A stretch of DNA of 64,000 bases, from assembly GCF_030372275.1 (NCBI RefSeq), contig NZ_JAUDDJ010000002.1; one strand, 5' to 3'. The notes beneath the pieces are model-generated. The model searched no databases. It was not told the DNA's origin and saw only the letters and a program-made list of their open reading frames with translations. This document shows, one piece after another, positions 1 to 7,882 of the stretch. The first letter of the stretch is position 1. The number at the start of each line of letters is the position of its first letter. Source of the stretch: Lawsonibacter sp900766145. Lineage in GTDB: Bacteria > Bacillota > Clostridia > Oscillospirales > Oscillospiraceae. The position numbers and the translations under genes were made by a program.

Positions 1-111
1 CCCCGAGCAGTTATTGCGAATGGAGAAGGGCCTGCAGACAATCTGGCCTTCAGAGGTCATGACGCTGACCACATGGGCGCGCTTTGCAATGTCGATACCG
101 ACGATAAACAT
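1..111 (-). CDS. IS110-family transposase, N-terminal fragment (runs off window)
   Basis: The reading frame starts at an ATG (109-111) and stays open to the window edge, giving 37 residues beginning MFIVGIDIAKRAHVVSV. This matches the first RuvC-like DEDD motif of IS110-type transposases, with a catalytic Asp in the GIDIAK segment. IS110 enzymes act at the DNA with a bridge RNA encoded in the element's own non-coding end. The 3' part of the gene lies outside the window. The start is inferred from the motif position, since DEDD transposases begin only a few residues before it. It could be a remnant rather than an active copy. Confidence 0.7.
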   Translation of the reverse strand, partial: MFIVGIDIAKRAHVVSVMTSEGQIVCRPFSIRNNCSG

Positions 112-345
112 TTGTGACCACCATCCCCAAAAGAGTTTTGCAGACAGTCCTCGCGGCCTTATACGTCATATCCTGCTTCAAAATCAGCGGAGAGACCCGC
201 ATCCGGCTCAACAATGAACACGCATAAGGGAGAGGCCCCACGCTGCATAGAGCGGACAGTGCCGCAGGGATAAGAGAAGGGGACCTCTGTCTGCGGGGAC
301 AGTATATCATCGCCAGCTATGGCGAGGATACCAAAGTGCATGATT
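1..345 (-). mobile_element. IS110-type insertion sequence, partial, with 5' non-coding end
   Basis: The transposase start at 111 is preceded by about 230 bp without a convincing gene. In IS110 elements this non-coding end carries the bridge RNA. The neighbouring BlaR1-like frame loses similarity to its tandem paralogue at about 345-360, which I take as the approximate element edge. The exact edge and any core dinucleotide cannot be fixed from one end. Confidence 0.4.
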
Positions 346-1430
346 TGCGGATATTTTTCCGCTGAACCTACCGGTTGAAAGTATAGCAGGATAAAGGCTG
401 CGCCCACCAACAGGGCGCCGGAAGCCTTTTTGCCGGGCGTTACAATGCTCTTGAGCCGGTAGCGCAGGGCGGAGGCCGAGGCGGACAGACAGGTGGTAAA
501 GCCCCGTCCGTCCCCTGCGGTGCGTAGGATGAGGTCGGCATACCGCCGCCGCTCCCCCTCCTCCAGACCGCTGAGTACCGTCTCGTCGCAGCTGAGCTCC
601 AAATCCTCGGAGCTTCGCCCCATGGCCATCCACATAAGGGGATTAAACCAGCACATGGCGATGCAAAAGGCCACAAAGAATTTGTTCCAGGCGTCCTCCC
701 GGCCGATATGTACCAGCTCGTGGCGGAAGATGAGCTTCAATTCGTCCGGGGTATAGTGCCGTTGGGGCAGCACCACCCGCACACTTTTGGGAAACAGGCC
801 GATGGTGATGGGCGTGGAGGCCTGGGGTGAGGTCACCAGACGAAACTTGGGCTTCTTCTCTCCCGCCCATTCCAACTCCGCCTGCCACACCGCCAGTACT
901 GCCGGGTCGGACACCTCCGCCGCCCCCCGGAGCAGCCACCGGCGGAACCGGAGATGGGAAAAGATTTTCCAGCCCAGCACCACCAGTGCTCCCGCCAGCC
1001 ATACCCCGGCTAGTTTTTCCACCACCTCCTGGGGCAGGGAGATCACCCACCGGGGCGGAACTGTCATATCGGAGCTCATGGCCAGGTAGAGGTAGTTGGG
1101 CGTGAGCCACAGCAGGGCGCAGCTCCCTGCCCGAAGGTGGCGGCGCAGGAAGGGCTGGGCCAGCAGCAGCAGGACAAAATACAGGCTGATGTGGAGAAAC
1201 ATCATGATCATGCAGGCGGCTGCCTTTTTCGCCAGCTCAGACCAGCCAGGGAAAAACAGGACTGCGATCAGCATGAGTGCCGCATAGCCGGGCAGCAGCC
1301 ATCCCTCCAGGTAGGGCCGATACCGCGGTCCCTTCCCCTCCGGATCTTCGGCCTCATCCGAACGGATAAAGGTCATCCAGGCAAAGATCCCGCCCAAGAT
1401 GAACGCAACCATAATGCGCAACATGTTCAC
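159..1430 (-). CDS. BlaR1-type M56 family membrane metallopeptidase, C-terminus probably replaced
   Basis: A 423-residue protein with N-terminal transmembrane segments and a cytoplasmic-facing peptidase domain carrying the zinc motif HELVHIGRED (HExxH), followed by a downstream ELSCDE. Members sense a cell-wall signal and cleave a BlaI-type repressor. It is a close tandem paralogue of the next gene upstream; the two share long identical stretches from the KIFSHLRFRRWLL region to ASALRYRLKSI. After FQPVGSA the last 66 residues no longer resemble the paralogue and probably read into the IS110 end. The start is GTG behind AAGGGGG; an ATG two codons later is possible. It lies 72 bp downstream of the second blaR1-like gene, probably in the same operon. 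Confidence 0.75.
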   Translation of the reverse strand: MNMLRIMVAFILGGIFAWMTFIRSDEAEDPEGKGPRYRPYLEGWLLPGYAALMLIAVLFFPGWSELAKKAAACMIMMFLHISLYFVLLLLAQPFLRRHLRAGSCALLWLTPNYLYLAMSSDMTVPPRWVISLPQEVVEKLAGVWLAGALVVLGWKIFSHLRFRRWLLRGAAEVSDPAVLAVWQAELEWAGEKKPKFRLVTSPQASTPITIGLFPKSVRVVLPQRHYTPDELKLIFRHELVHIGREDAWNKFFVAFCIAMCWFNPLMWMAMGRSSEDLELSCDETVLSGLEEGERRRYADLILRTAGDGRGFTTCLSASASALRYRLKSIVTPGKKASGALLVGAAFILLYFQPVGSAEKYPQIMHFGILAIAGDDILSPQTEVPFSYPCGTVRSMQRGASPLCVFIVEPDAGLSADFEAGYDV

Positions 1431-1502
1431 AGCGCCCCCTTCTCCAAGCGGTATGTGGGATTTATAACCGGCCTTCTTCGGCTGTTGGCGGCCCCCGGCT
1501 TG

Positions 1503-2942
1503 CTACCGGTCAAACAGCCCCTCCAACCGCTCCCAGTCCAGCCCGCCGGACACATAGTAGTAGTACTCCCGGGAAGATTCCTCCCAGAAGGTCATCACGC
1601 GGATGCCGTCGCCGTACAAGTCCGCCTCCAGCTTGCCCAGGGGGGTCTCATAGGTCAGCGAGATCCGCTCCACCCCATCACCGGGATAGAGGTAGTCTTC
1701 CGCCATCTGGTACAGCGTCAAGGAGGCCAGGTAGTCCGTCAGGGCTCCCTCATCCCGGCACGAAACTGGGACATAGGGTCTCTCCCCGGTCCAGGCCGCC
1801 TCGGTCAGGGATACATTCCCGGGCTTTCCTCCAAAGAGGGATTCCGCCCCCGTCCCCACACCGCAGGCCACGCCCACCTGGCCGAAGGCGAGGATCAGCA
1901 GCCCGGCCGCCACACCCACCAAGACGGCTCCGGTGTGCCTTCTGGTCGGCTGGATGATGCCCTTCAGCCGGTAGCGCAGGGCGCTGGCCGATGCGGACAG
2001 ACAGGTGGTAAAGCCCCGGCTGTCCCCCGCCGTGCGCAGGATGAGGTCGGCGTACTGCCGCCGCTCCCCCTCCTCCAGGGAGGACGCCACCTTCTCATCG
2101 CAGCTGAGCTCCAGATCCTGTGCGCTTTTGTTCATGGCCAGCCACATGAGGGGGTTAAACCAGCACACGGCGGTACAAAACGCCAGAAAGAATTTGCTCC
2201 AGGCGTCCTCCCGGCCAAGGTGTACCAGCTCGTGGCGAAAGATCAGCTTCAGTTCCTCCGGCGTGTAGTGTCGCCGGGGCAGCACCACCCGCACACTTTT
2301 GGAAAACAGACCGATGGTCATGGGGGTGGTGGCCTGAGGTGAGGTCACCAGAGTAAATTCCGGCTCTTTCTCTCCCGCCCGGGTCAGTTCCTCCTGCCAG
2401 ACAGCCAGCACCGCCGGGTCGGACACCTCCTCCGCTCCCTGGAGCAGCCACCGGCGGAACCGGAGATGGGAGAAAATCTTCCAGCCCAGCACGCCAATCA
2501 TCCCCGTCAGCCAGGCCACGCCCAAAGCGGTGAGCCACTGCGCCGGCAGCGGGATCACCCACCGGGGCCAGTCCCAGCCCCGAATGTTGATGGTGAGGTA
2601 CAGGCAGTTGGGCACGACCCAAAGCAGGGCACAGGCCTCCGCCCGGAAATACCGGCGCAGCAGGGGCAGAGCCAGGGTAAGCAGGACGAAATATACGCTG
2701 ATGAGGAGAAAGATCTCCACGATCCAGCTAAACATCCCCAGGGCGTTGCCCCAGCTTCCCCCCACGCCAAAGAGCAGAGAAACCAGCAGCACCATCACTA
2801 CAACCCCTGGCAGAACACCCCCGCCTCGCGAGTAAAAAACCCCATACTGCCTGGTACCCTGCCGGGTGTTGATATACACTTGCCCGCTAACAATGCCGCC
2901 TATGGCCAAGGCCGCCAAGACACGGGCCATTTCGGTGCTCAT
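1503..2942 (-). CDS. BlaR1-type M56 family membrane metallopeptidase
   Basis: A 479-residue paralogue of the preceding entry with a complete C-terminal extracytoplasmic portion. It has several N-terminal transmembrane helices, the HELVHLGRED zinc motif, a second ELSCDE motif, a further hydrophobic segment near residue 340, then a soluble region ending in GLDWERLEGLFDR. The family passes an external signal to proteolytic inactivation of a BlaI/MecI repressor. Its ATG overlaps the stop of the blaI-like gene by four bases (ATGA), so translation is coupled. No beta-lactamase or penicillin-binding protein gene lies next to the cluster, so its target outside the cluster is unknown. Confidence 0.85.
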   Translation of the reverse strand: MSTEMARVLAALAIGGIVSGQVYINTRQGTRQYGVFYSRGGGVLPGVVVMVLLVSLLFGVGGSWGNALGMFSWIVEIFLLISVYFVLLTLALPLLRRYFRAEACALLWVVPNCLYLTINIRGWDWPRWVIPLPAQWLTALGVAWLTGMIGVLGWKIFSHLRFRRWLLQGAEEVSDPAVLAVWQEELTRAGEKEPEFTLVTSPQATTPMTIGLFSKSVRVVLPRRHYTPEELKLIFRHELVHLGREDAWSKFFLAFCTAVCWFNPLMWLAMNKSAQDLELSCDEKVASSLEEGERRQYADLILRTAGDSRGFTTCLSASASALRYRLKGIIQPTRRHTGAVLVGVAAGLLILAFGQVGVACGVGTGAESLFGGKPGNVSLTEAAWTGERPYVPVSCRDEGALTDYLASLTLYQMAEDYLYPGDGVERISLTYETPLGKLEADLYGDGIRVMTFWEESSREYYYYVSGGLDWERLEGLFDR

Positions 2943-3313
2943 AGCGTCCCCCTTTCCAGAAGGTCCCGCAGCTCGTCCAGCTCCTCCCGGGTCAGGCCGC
3001 TGTCACACAGGGCTGCCGCGAAGGCGGACAGGCTGCCGCCGCACACCTGGTCCAAAAACCGTCGGCTCTGGCCCGCCAGGTAGGCCTCCCGGGTGATGAG
3101 CGGGAAGTACCGGCTGCTGCGTCCCTCCTTCTCGCTCTTCACAAACCCCTTCTCCCCCAGCCGGGTGAGCACCGTGAGCAGGGTGGTCAGGGCCATGGGA
3201 TGGCTCTCCTTCAGCCGCTGCTGGAGCTCCCCGCTGGTCACCGGCGGCTCCAGGTCCCACAGGGCCTGCATCACCGCCAGCTCGCCGTCAGGCAGTCTGC
3301 GCGTGGTATCCAT
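2939..3313 (-). CDS. BlaI/MecI/CopY family transcriptional repressor
   Basis: A 124-residue winged-helix repressor. The N-terminal half reads LPDGELAVMQALWDLEPPVTSGELQQRL, typical of the BlaI/MecI DNA-binding domain. The C-terminal half is the dimerisation part, with the usual protease-sensitive region between them. It heads the blaI-blaR1-blaR1 operon. Two dyads with TACA/TGTA half-sites lie 16-56 bp upstream of its start, fitting autoregulation. The ATG at 3313 is preceded by AGAGAGGAGG. The length is normal for the family. Confidence 0.88.
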   Translation of the reverse strand: MDTTRRLPDGELAVMQALWDLEPPVTSGELQQRLKESHPMALTTLLTVLTRLGEKGFVKSEKEGRSSRYFPLITREAYLAGQSRRFLDQVCGGSLSAFAAALCDSGLTREELDELRDLLERGTL

Positions 3314-3328
3314 GGTTACGCCTCCTCT

Positions 3329-3369
3329 CTACATTTGTAGAATCTAATTATATTCTACGCTTGTAGAAT
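3329..3369. promoter_or_regulatory. Two BlaI-type operator dyads
   Basis: CTACATTTGTAG (3329-3340) is a TACA/TGTA dyad of the kind bound by BlaI/MecI repressors. A second one, ATTCTAC-gctt-GTAGAAT, occupies about 3352-3369. Both lie directly upstream of the blaI-like gene and should repress it when the BlaR1 proteins are idle. Confidence 0.7.
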
Positions 3370-3386
3370 GAACTTGTCAAGAGAAA

Positions 3387-3411
3387 ACCCCCGGCTTTTT
3401 TAAGCCGGGGG
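3387..3411 (-). terminator. Rho-independent terminator of xerD
   Basis: A 10-bp stem CCCCCGGCTT/AAGCCGGGGG is followed on the minus strand by TTTTCTC, 18 bp after the xerD stop. Confidence 0.8.
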
Positions 3412-3428
3412 CTGCGGTTTCGATTCGG

Positions 3429-4316
3429 TTACGCTCTGGGGTGAGCCTTGTGGTACACGTCCTTCAGCTTCTGGCTGACCAGCCGGGAGTAGATCTGGGT
3501 GGAGGAGATATCCGCGTGGCCCAGCATCTCCTGGATGGAGCGCAGGTCGGCTCCGTTCTCCAGCAGGTGGGCGGCGAAGGAATGGCGCAGCGTATGGGGA
3601 GTGATGTCCTTCTGGATGCCCGCCTTCTCCTGGTAGTGCTTGATGAGCTTCCAGAAGCCCTGGCGGCTCATCCGCTCGCCGCTCATGTTGACAAACAGGG
3701 CGGTCTCCTCCGGCGACTCCACCAGTTGGGGCCGGACCTGGGTTATGTAGTCGCTGAGGGCCCGGATGGCGGTGTGGTACAGGGGGATGATCCGCTCCCG
3801 CCCCTTGCTGGCGCAGTGGAGCACCCCGGCGGGCAGGTTCAGGTCGTCTACGTCCAGGGCGATGAGCTCGCTGACCCGGATGCCGGTGGCGTAGAGCAGC
3901 TCCAGCATAGCCCGGTCCCGGAACCCCTTCAGGTCGGAGCAGTCGGGCTGCTCCAAAAACAGCTCCACTTCCTTGCCGGTGAGGATCTGGGGCAGCTTGC
4001 GCTCCACCTTGGCGGCCACCACATCCTTGGCCGGGTTGCGGTCCATGATCCCCAAGGCGATCATGCAGTTATAAAAGGACTTGATGGAGGCGATGGACCG
4101 GGTGACGGTGGCGGCGGACTTTCCCTTCCGGGTCAGGCCGTCCACGTAGAGCTCCACATCCTGGACCGCCAGCTCGGTCAGCTCCAGGTCCTGCTCCGCC
4201 ATGGCCGCCTCAAACTGGTGCATGTCCCGCAGATAGGAACTCACCGTGTTGGCCGACGCCTTTTTCTCCGTGGTCAAATACTCCTCAAACAAGTGCAGCA
4301 GTTCAGACACAAGCAC
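3429..4316 (-). CDS. xerD: Tyrosine recombinase XerC/XerD type
   Basis: A 295-residue protein of normal Xer length. The N-terminal SAM-like core-binding domain covers about residues 1-90 and the catalytic domain the rest. Active-site residues are visible: Arg in ATGIRVSEL, Lys in SKGRERIIP, the HTLRHSFAAHL box, His in LGHADISST and the nucleophile Tyr in TQIYSRL. Xer recombinases resolve chromosome dimers at dif. It lies 38 bp downstream of spoIIM on the same strand, an arrangement common in Clostridia. XerC versus XerD cannot be settled without alignment. Confidence 0.85.
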   Translation of the reverse strand: MLVSELLHLFEEYLTTEKKASANTVSSYLRDMHQFEAAMAEQDLELTELAVQDVELYVDGLTRKGKSAATVTRSIASIKSFYNCMIALGIMDRNPAKDVVAAKVERKLPQILTGKEVELFLEQPDCSDLKGFRDRAMLELLYATGIRVSELIALDVDDLNLPAGVLHCASKGRERIIPLYHTAIRALSDYITQVRPQLVESPEETALFVNMSGERMSRQGFWKLIKHYQEKAGIQKDITPHTLRHSFAAHLLENGADLRSIQEMLGHADISSTQIYSRLVSQKLKDVYHKAHPRA

Positions 4317-4354
4317 AACTCCCTCTCAAACACTTCCAATTCCCAAACAACACA

Positions 4355-4969
4355 CTACAACACAAGCTTGGCCGCCGCGGTCAAAAGCACCGGCGCAGCC
4401 AAATACTCCAGCATCACACACACCATCATCGCAGCCCCCCACAGCCCCAGCCTCCCCCAGTAGGTGGGAGTAAAGGGCAGCGGCTCCCGGCTCTCCAGCA
4501 TCAGCCGCCGCAGCAGCACCCAGGCGCCGTTGAGGCACTGGGCTCCCGTCAAAAACAGGATGGGCGCCCAGAAGAACGCCGGCAGGCCGAACAGGAACAC
4601 GCCGGGCACCAACCCCGCCGCACCGAATACCCGGCACAGCCCGGCCACGGAAAAGGCCAGCAGAAACCCCCGCACACCGAAGAGCACCGGGATACCGGCC
4701 ACGCCCAGGGCGGTAAGGCCCAACAAAATGACTGCTAATAACAGACGAAACTGCTCCCAGGCCACCGGCCAGAATTCCACCGTCACGCCGCCCTCCCGCG
4801 CCAGGGTGAGATAGGCGGTGAGATAGTCGGCCAATTCCTGGGCGCAGGCGTCACTCATCAGTCCCCCGAAGGCAGCTCCCAGCACTCCACCCAGAAGAAA
4901 ACAGGCGCTCAGCGCCGCCAGGGGGGCCAGGGGCCGGGGAAAATCCACGATCATGTCCCGTCGCTTCAT
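4355..4969 (-). CDS. spoIIM: Stage II sporulation protein M (SpoIIM-like)
   Basis: A 204-residue integral membrane protein with five or six hydrophobic segments and the long central GVTVEFWPVAWEQFR stretch of this family. SpoIIM works with SpoIID and SpoIIP in the peptidoglycan-remodelling complex that drives forespore engulfment. The ATG at 4969 follows GAGAGG with 8-bp spacing; a GTG three codons upstream is less likely. It has a sigma-E-like promoter and precedes xerD. The family assignment rests on topology and synteny more than on invariant residues. Confidence 0.75.
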   Translation of the reverse strand: MKRRDMIVDFPRPLAPLAALSACFLLGGVLGAAFGGLMSDACAQELADYLTAYLTLAREGGVTVEFWPVAWEQFRLLLAVILLGLTALGVAGIPVLFGVRGFLLAFSVAGLCRVFGAAGLVPGVFLFGLPAFFWAPILFLTGAQCLNGAWVLLRRLMLESREPLPFTPTYWGRLGLWGAAMMVCVMLEYLAAPVLLTAAAKLVL

Positions 4970-4990
4970 GGCTGTCACCTCTCTGGTTTC

Positions 4991-5018
4991 AGCCTATGAG
5001 CCCGGCACAAAAAATAGA
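4991..5018 (-). promoter_or_regulatory. Sigma-E-like promoter of spoIIM
   Basis: On the minus strand TCTATTT, a 13-bp spacer and CATAGGCT resemble the mother-cell sigma-E promoter (-10 CATACAnT). The -10 box lies 22 bp before the spoIIM start. The same -35 box and spacing recur upstream of spoIVA. The rest of the 300-bp gap to 5269 is AT-rich with no gene that I can see. Confidence 0.5.
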
Positions 5019-5171
5019 CTGCGCGTCCCGCGTTTGGGGCCATTTCTTTTGTTACTTTTAATATAGCCCTCACAAAGGATTCACGCAAGTGTTTTTCCGC
5101 ATTTTCTCAAAAAATGTCGTTTTCGCAACATTTTTATGTAAACAGTGTTATGTCTACCTTGACAAGTAAAG

Positions 5172-5212
5172 AACTCCGGTGAGAACCGCTTCCACGGATC
5201 TTCGCCGGAGTT
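5172..5212 (-). terminator. Probable terminator after the SCIFF maturase gene
   Basis: AACTCCGG (5172-5179) pairs with CCGGAGTT (5205-5212). On the minus strand it is followed by CTTTACTT, so the U-run is weak. It lies 58 bp past the maturase stop. Confidence 0.4.
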
Positions 5213-5269
5213 TTGAAGGTTTATTGTGTTTTTATGGCGGAAAACCTTGTGATTACAAGGAATTTCCCA

Positions 5270-6685
5270 TTATTGGCAATCGCCGCACTGATTACAATCA
5301 GTATAATTACCGCTTGTATTTCCACTCTCCCCCATGCCGGCGGCGATGGCCTTCATGGCGATGGCGCACTCCAGACGCTTGCGCTCCATTTCACAGGCCA
5401 CTTCATTGGACTGGCTTATGTCACCGTTGACCAGCAGGTTGGAGGCAGAGCAGCCACCGCTGCAGTAGAACCGGGCCCAGCACTCCCGACAGGCGGGACG
5501 GGTATAGATGTTCTGGTCGGCAAACTTGCCGGAGATCTCCATGTCGAAGGAACCGTCGTACACGCTGCCCATACGGTACTCCTCCTTACCTACAAACTGG
5601 TGGCAGGGGTAGATATCTCCGTCGGGGGTGATGGCAACATATTCACAGCCCGCGCCGCAACCGCGCAGCCGCTTGATGACGCAGGGGCCCTGCTTGAGGT
5701 CCACGTTGAAGTGGAAGAAGTTCACGTCCTTGCGGCCCATGAGCTCCCCCGCCAGCTTCTCGTACTCTGCCTTCACCTGGGGCAGGTCCTCCTCCTTGAT
5801 GGCGAAGGGATCGTCCAGGGGACCGCTGGCCGGCTCCACCGACACGCTGCGGAAGCCCAGAGAGGCCAGGTGCTTGACGTCCTCGCCAAAGTCCAGGTTC
5901 TCCCGGGTAAAGGTGCCACGGGCGTAGTAGTCCTTGGTGCCGCGGCCGGCCACCAGCTTCTGGAACTTGGGCACGATGACCTCATAGCTCCCCTTCCCGT
6001 TGACGGTGGGACGCATGTGGTCGTTGACGCCGGGACGGCCGTCCAGAGAGAGGACCACGTTGGACATCTCCCGGTTGATGTACTCGATGTTCTCGTCATT
6101 GAGCAGCACGCCGTTGGTGGTGATGGTGAAGCGGAACACCTTGTCGTGCTCCTTCTCCAGGGACCGGGCATACTCCACCGTCTTCTTCACGGTGTCCATG
6201 GCCATCAGAGGCTCGCCGCCGAAGAAGTCCACCTCGATGTTGCGCCGCTTGCCGGACTTCTTCACCACCCAGTCGATGGCCCGCTTGGCGGTCTCAAAGT
6301 CCATGATCTTCCGGCCAGTGCCGAAGTCACCGGTGGAGGCAAAGCAGTACTTACACCGCAGGTTGCAGTCGTGGGACACGTGCAGACACAGGGCCTTCAC
6401 CACCGCCTGCCGGGGCAGCGCCATGGCCTTGTCCGCGTCAATGTAGTCGTCGCTGGAGAACAGAAGGCCCTGCTCCTGAAGTCCGCGCAGTTCCTCCCAC
6501 AGCTCGTCCAGCTCCTGGGCGGGATACTGGGACAGCTCCTCCTTCAGCGCCTGGGGGCACTTCTCCCCCATGGGGCCCTCCACCCGGGAGAGCAGGTCGT
6601 AGCCCATGCGATCCAGCACATGGACCGCGCCGCTGTTCACATCCGCCGCCAGGTACTGGCCCAGGGCGGTAAAGGTATGTACCAT
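5270..6685 (-). CDS. scfB: Radical SAM thioether-forming SCIFF peptide maturase
   Basis: A 471-residue SPASM-type radical SAM enzyme that installs Cys-to-Thr thioether crosslinks in the SCIFF peptide. An N-terminal peptide-recognition (RRE-like) part covers about residues 1-90. The radical SAM cluster motif is CNLRCKYC near residue 105, followed by FFGGEPLMA. The C-terminal SPASM region has many cysteines, including CGAGCEY, PACRECW and FYCSGGCSAS, to hold two auxiliary 4Fe-4S clusters. It lies about 100 bp downstream of the precursor gene. ATG 6685 is used because GAAAGGA stands 9 bp before it; a TTG two codons upstream is the alternative. The system is near-universal in Clostridia but its product's role is unsettled. 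Confidence 0.92.
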   Translation of the reverse strand: MVHTFTALGQYLAADVNSGAVHVLDRMGYDLLSRVEGPMGEKCPQALKEELSQYPAQELDELWEELRGLQEQGLLFSSDDYIDADKAMALPRQAVVKALCLHVSHDCNLRCKYCFASTGDFGTGRKIMDFETAKRAIDWVVKKSGKRRNIEVDFFGGEPLMAMDTVKKTVEYARSLEKEHDKVFRFTITTNGVLLNDENIEYINREMSNVVLSLDGRPGVNDHMRPTVNGKGSYEVIVPKFQKLVAGRGTKDYYARGTFTRENLDFGEDVKHLASLGFRSVSVEPASGPLDDPFAIKEEDLPQVKAEYEKLAGELMGRKDVNFFHFNVDLKQGPCVIKRLRGCGAGCEYVAITPDGDIYPCHQFVGKEEYRMGSVYDGSFDMEISGKFADQNIYTRPACRECWARFYCSGGCSASNLLVNGDISQSNEVACEMERKRLECAIAMKAIAAGMGESGNTSGNYTDCNQCGDCQ

Positions 6686-6786
6686 TCTCAAAAATCCTTT
6701 CTATGGCCGCCCTTCCCCTCCTCACGGGGCTCAGGGCATAAAAAGAGGCAGGCCAAACGCCTGCCCCTTTCAGGCCGCTTTTTATA

Positions 6787-6927
6787 TTACTGGTTCTCGC
6801 ACTTCTGGTTAGCCACAGTGCAGGAAGTCTTGCAGGCGGACTGGCAAGAGGTCTGGCACTCGCCGCAGCCGCCCTTGGCAGCGCTGGCCTTCAGAGTAGC
6901 GCCATTGAGAGTCTGAATGTGTTTCAT
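6787..6927 (-). CDS. scfA: SCIFF ribosomal peptide precursor (six cysteines)
   Basis: A 46-residue peptide beginning MKHIQTLNGATLKAS, with six cysteines at 21, 24, 28, 32, 36 and 43 and threonines/serines between them. This is the SCIFF signature (six cysteines in forty-five residues). The leader lies before the KGGCGECQTSC core. GGAGGAG stands 7 bp before the ATG. It sits just upstream of its maturase and would be its substrate. It is easily missed because of its size. Confidence 0.93.
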   Translation of the reverse strand: MKHIQTLNGATLKASAAKGGCGECQTSCQSACKTSCTVANQKCENQ

Positions 6928-6990
6928 TGGAATCTCCTCCTAGATTACAGGTTTGAGGACATTATACCATATCCATCCGCACATTTCAAT

Positions 6991-7416
6991 CTATCTTTTC
7001 CGTTTTTTCCTGGGTCGTCCTCCCAGCACGCCGGCGATGGCCCCGCCGCAGCAGCAGGCGATGAGGATGGGCACCCCGCCGTTGGACAGGGAGGCCTCCT
7101 CATAGATGAGAAATCCCGCCGTCAGCAGCAGCAAAAATAAAATGCCACCCACCCCCAGACCGGCCAGCAGGGTGCCCCGTTCCAAGCGGCGTACCGCCAG
7201 CAGGCCGCCGGCCAGGCTGCTCACCACGCAGATAGCCAGCACGCCCCGGCCCATCATCTTCTCCCCTACCACGCCGCCGGACACCAGCAGCGCACACACC
7301 AGAAGCCCCAGGGCCGCCACAGCCACCGCCAGGGCGCCCCCCTTGAGCAGACGGCACATGGTGTTGAGCCACACCGCTCCGGGGTCCTCCCGCTTCTTTT
7401 CCCGTTTTCCAGCCAT
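6991..7416 (-). CDS. TIGR04086 family membrane protein
   Basis: A 141-residue protein with a basic N-terminus, four hydrophobic helices and a basic tail (GGRPRKKRKR). The layout and its place between yajC and the SCIFF genes match the TIGR04086 membrane family of Clostridia, whose function is not known. The ribosome-binding site GGGGAGGG lies inside the 3' arm of the preceding yajC terminator hairpin, so translation or read-through could be tied to that structure. ATG 7416 is well placed (8 bp). Confidence 0.75.
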   Translation of the reverse strand: MAGKREKKREDPGAVWLNTMCRLLKGGALAVAVAALGLLVCALLVSGGVVGEKMMGRGVLAICVVSSLAGGLLAVRRLERGTLLAGLGVGGILFLLLLTAGFLIYEEASLSNGGVPILIACCCGGAIAGVLGGRPRKKRKR

Positions 7417-7424
7417 AGTAAAAA

Positions 7425-7466
7425 CCCTCCCCGCGTTCTTCCTAGTGGAAGACTATGCGGGGAGGG
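7425..7466 (-). terminator. Terminator after yajC whose 3' arm holds the next gene's Shine-Dalgarno
   Basis: CCCTCCCCGC (7457-7466 complement) pairs with GCGGGGAGGG (7425-7434 complement). An inner TCTTCC/GGAAGA stem completes the hairpin, followed by TTTTT on the minus strand. The GGGGAGGG of the TIGR04086 gene is part of the stem. Confidence 0.7.
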
Positions 7467-7490
7467 TCTCATTTATGCTATAAGGAATGC

Positions 7491-7769
7491 TCAGCGAGAG
7501 GCCTGAGTGCTCTGGCCGTTCTTGGTAGAGACGGCCCACTTGGTGATCTCGATGCGCACGCGGTCAGCGCCGGTCTCGAACACGATGGTGTTCTCCTTCA
7601 CCGCGCACACGGTGCCGGTCATGCCGCCGATGGTGGTGATCTCATCGCCCACCGCCAGGGAGTTGCGCAGGTTCTCGGCTTCCTTCTTACGCTTGTTTTC
7701 GGGGCGGATCATGAAAAAGTACAGAATGCCGAACATCAGTACCAGCATTAAGATCCAGCTGTAATCCAT
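7491..7769 (-). CDS. yajC: Preprotein translocase accessory subunit YajC
   Basis: A 92-residue protein with one N-terminal transmembrane helix (about residues 4-20) followed by FFMIRPENKRKKEAENLRNSL and the GDEITTIGGMTGTV core of YajC. It associates with the SecDF part of the Sec translocon at the membrane. It follows tgt and queA in the same direction, the usual queA-tgt-yajC order. Confidence 0.93.
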   Translation of the reverse strand: MDYSWILMLVLMFGILYFFMIRPENKRKKEAENLRNSLAVGDEITTIGGMTGTVCAVKENTIVFETGADRVRIEITKWAVSTKNGQSTQASR

Positions 7770-7882
7770 AGTATTGTTCCCTCCAAAATCTTGCTTTTCG
7801 CAGGTTCGCTTGACGCGTTATGTGTCATTATAGCGGATTTGCCCTGGGTTGACAAGTCCTTTTCCCAATTTTGCCCGGTTTT

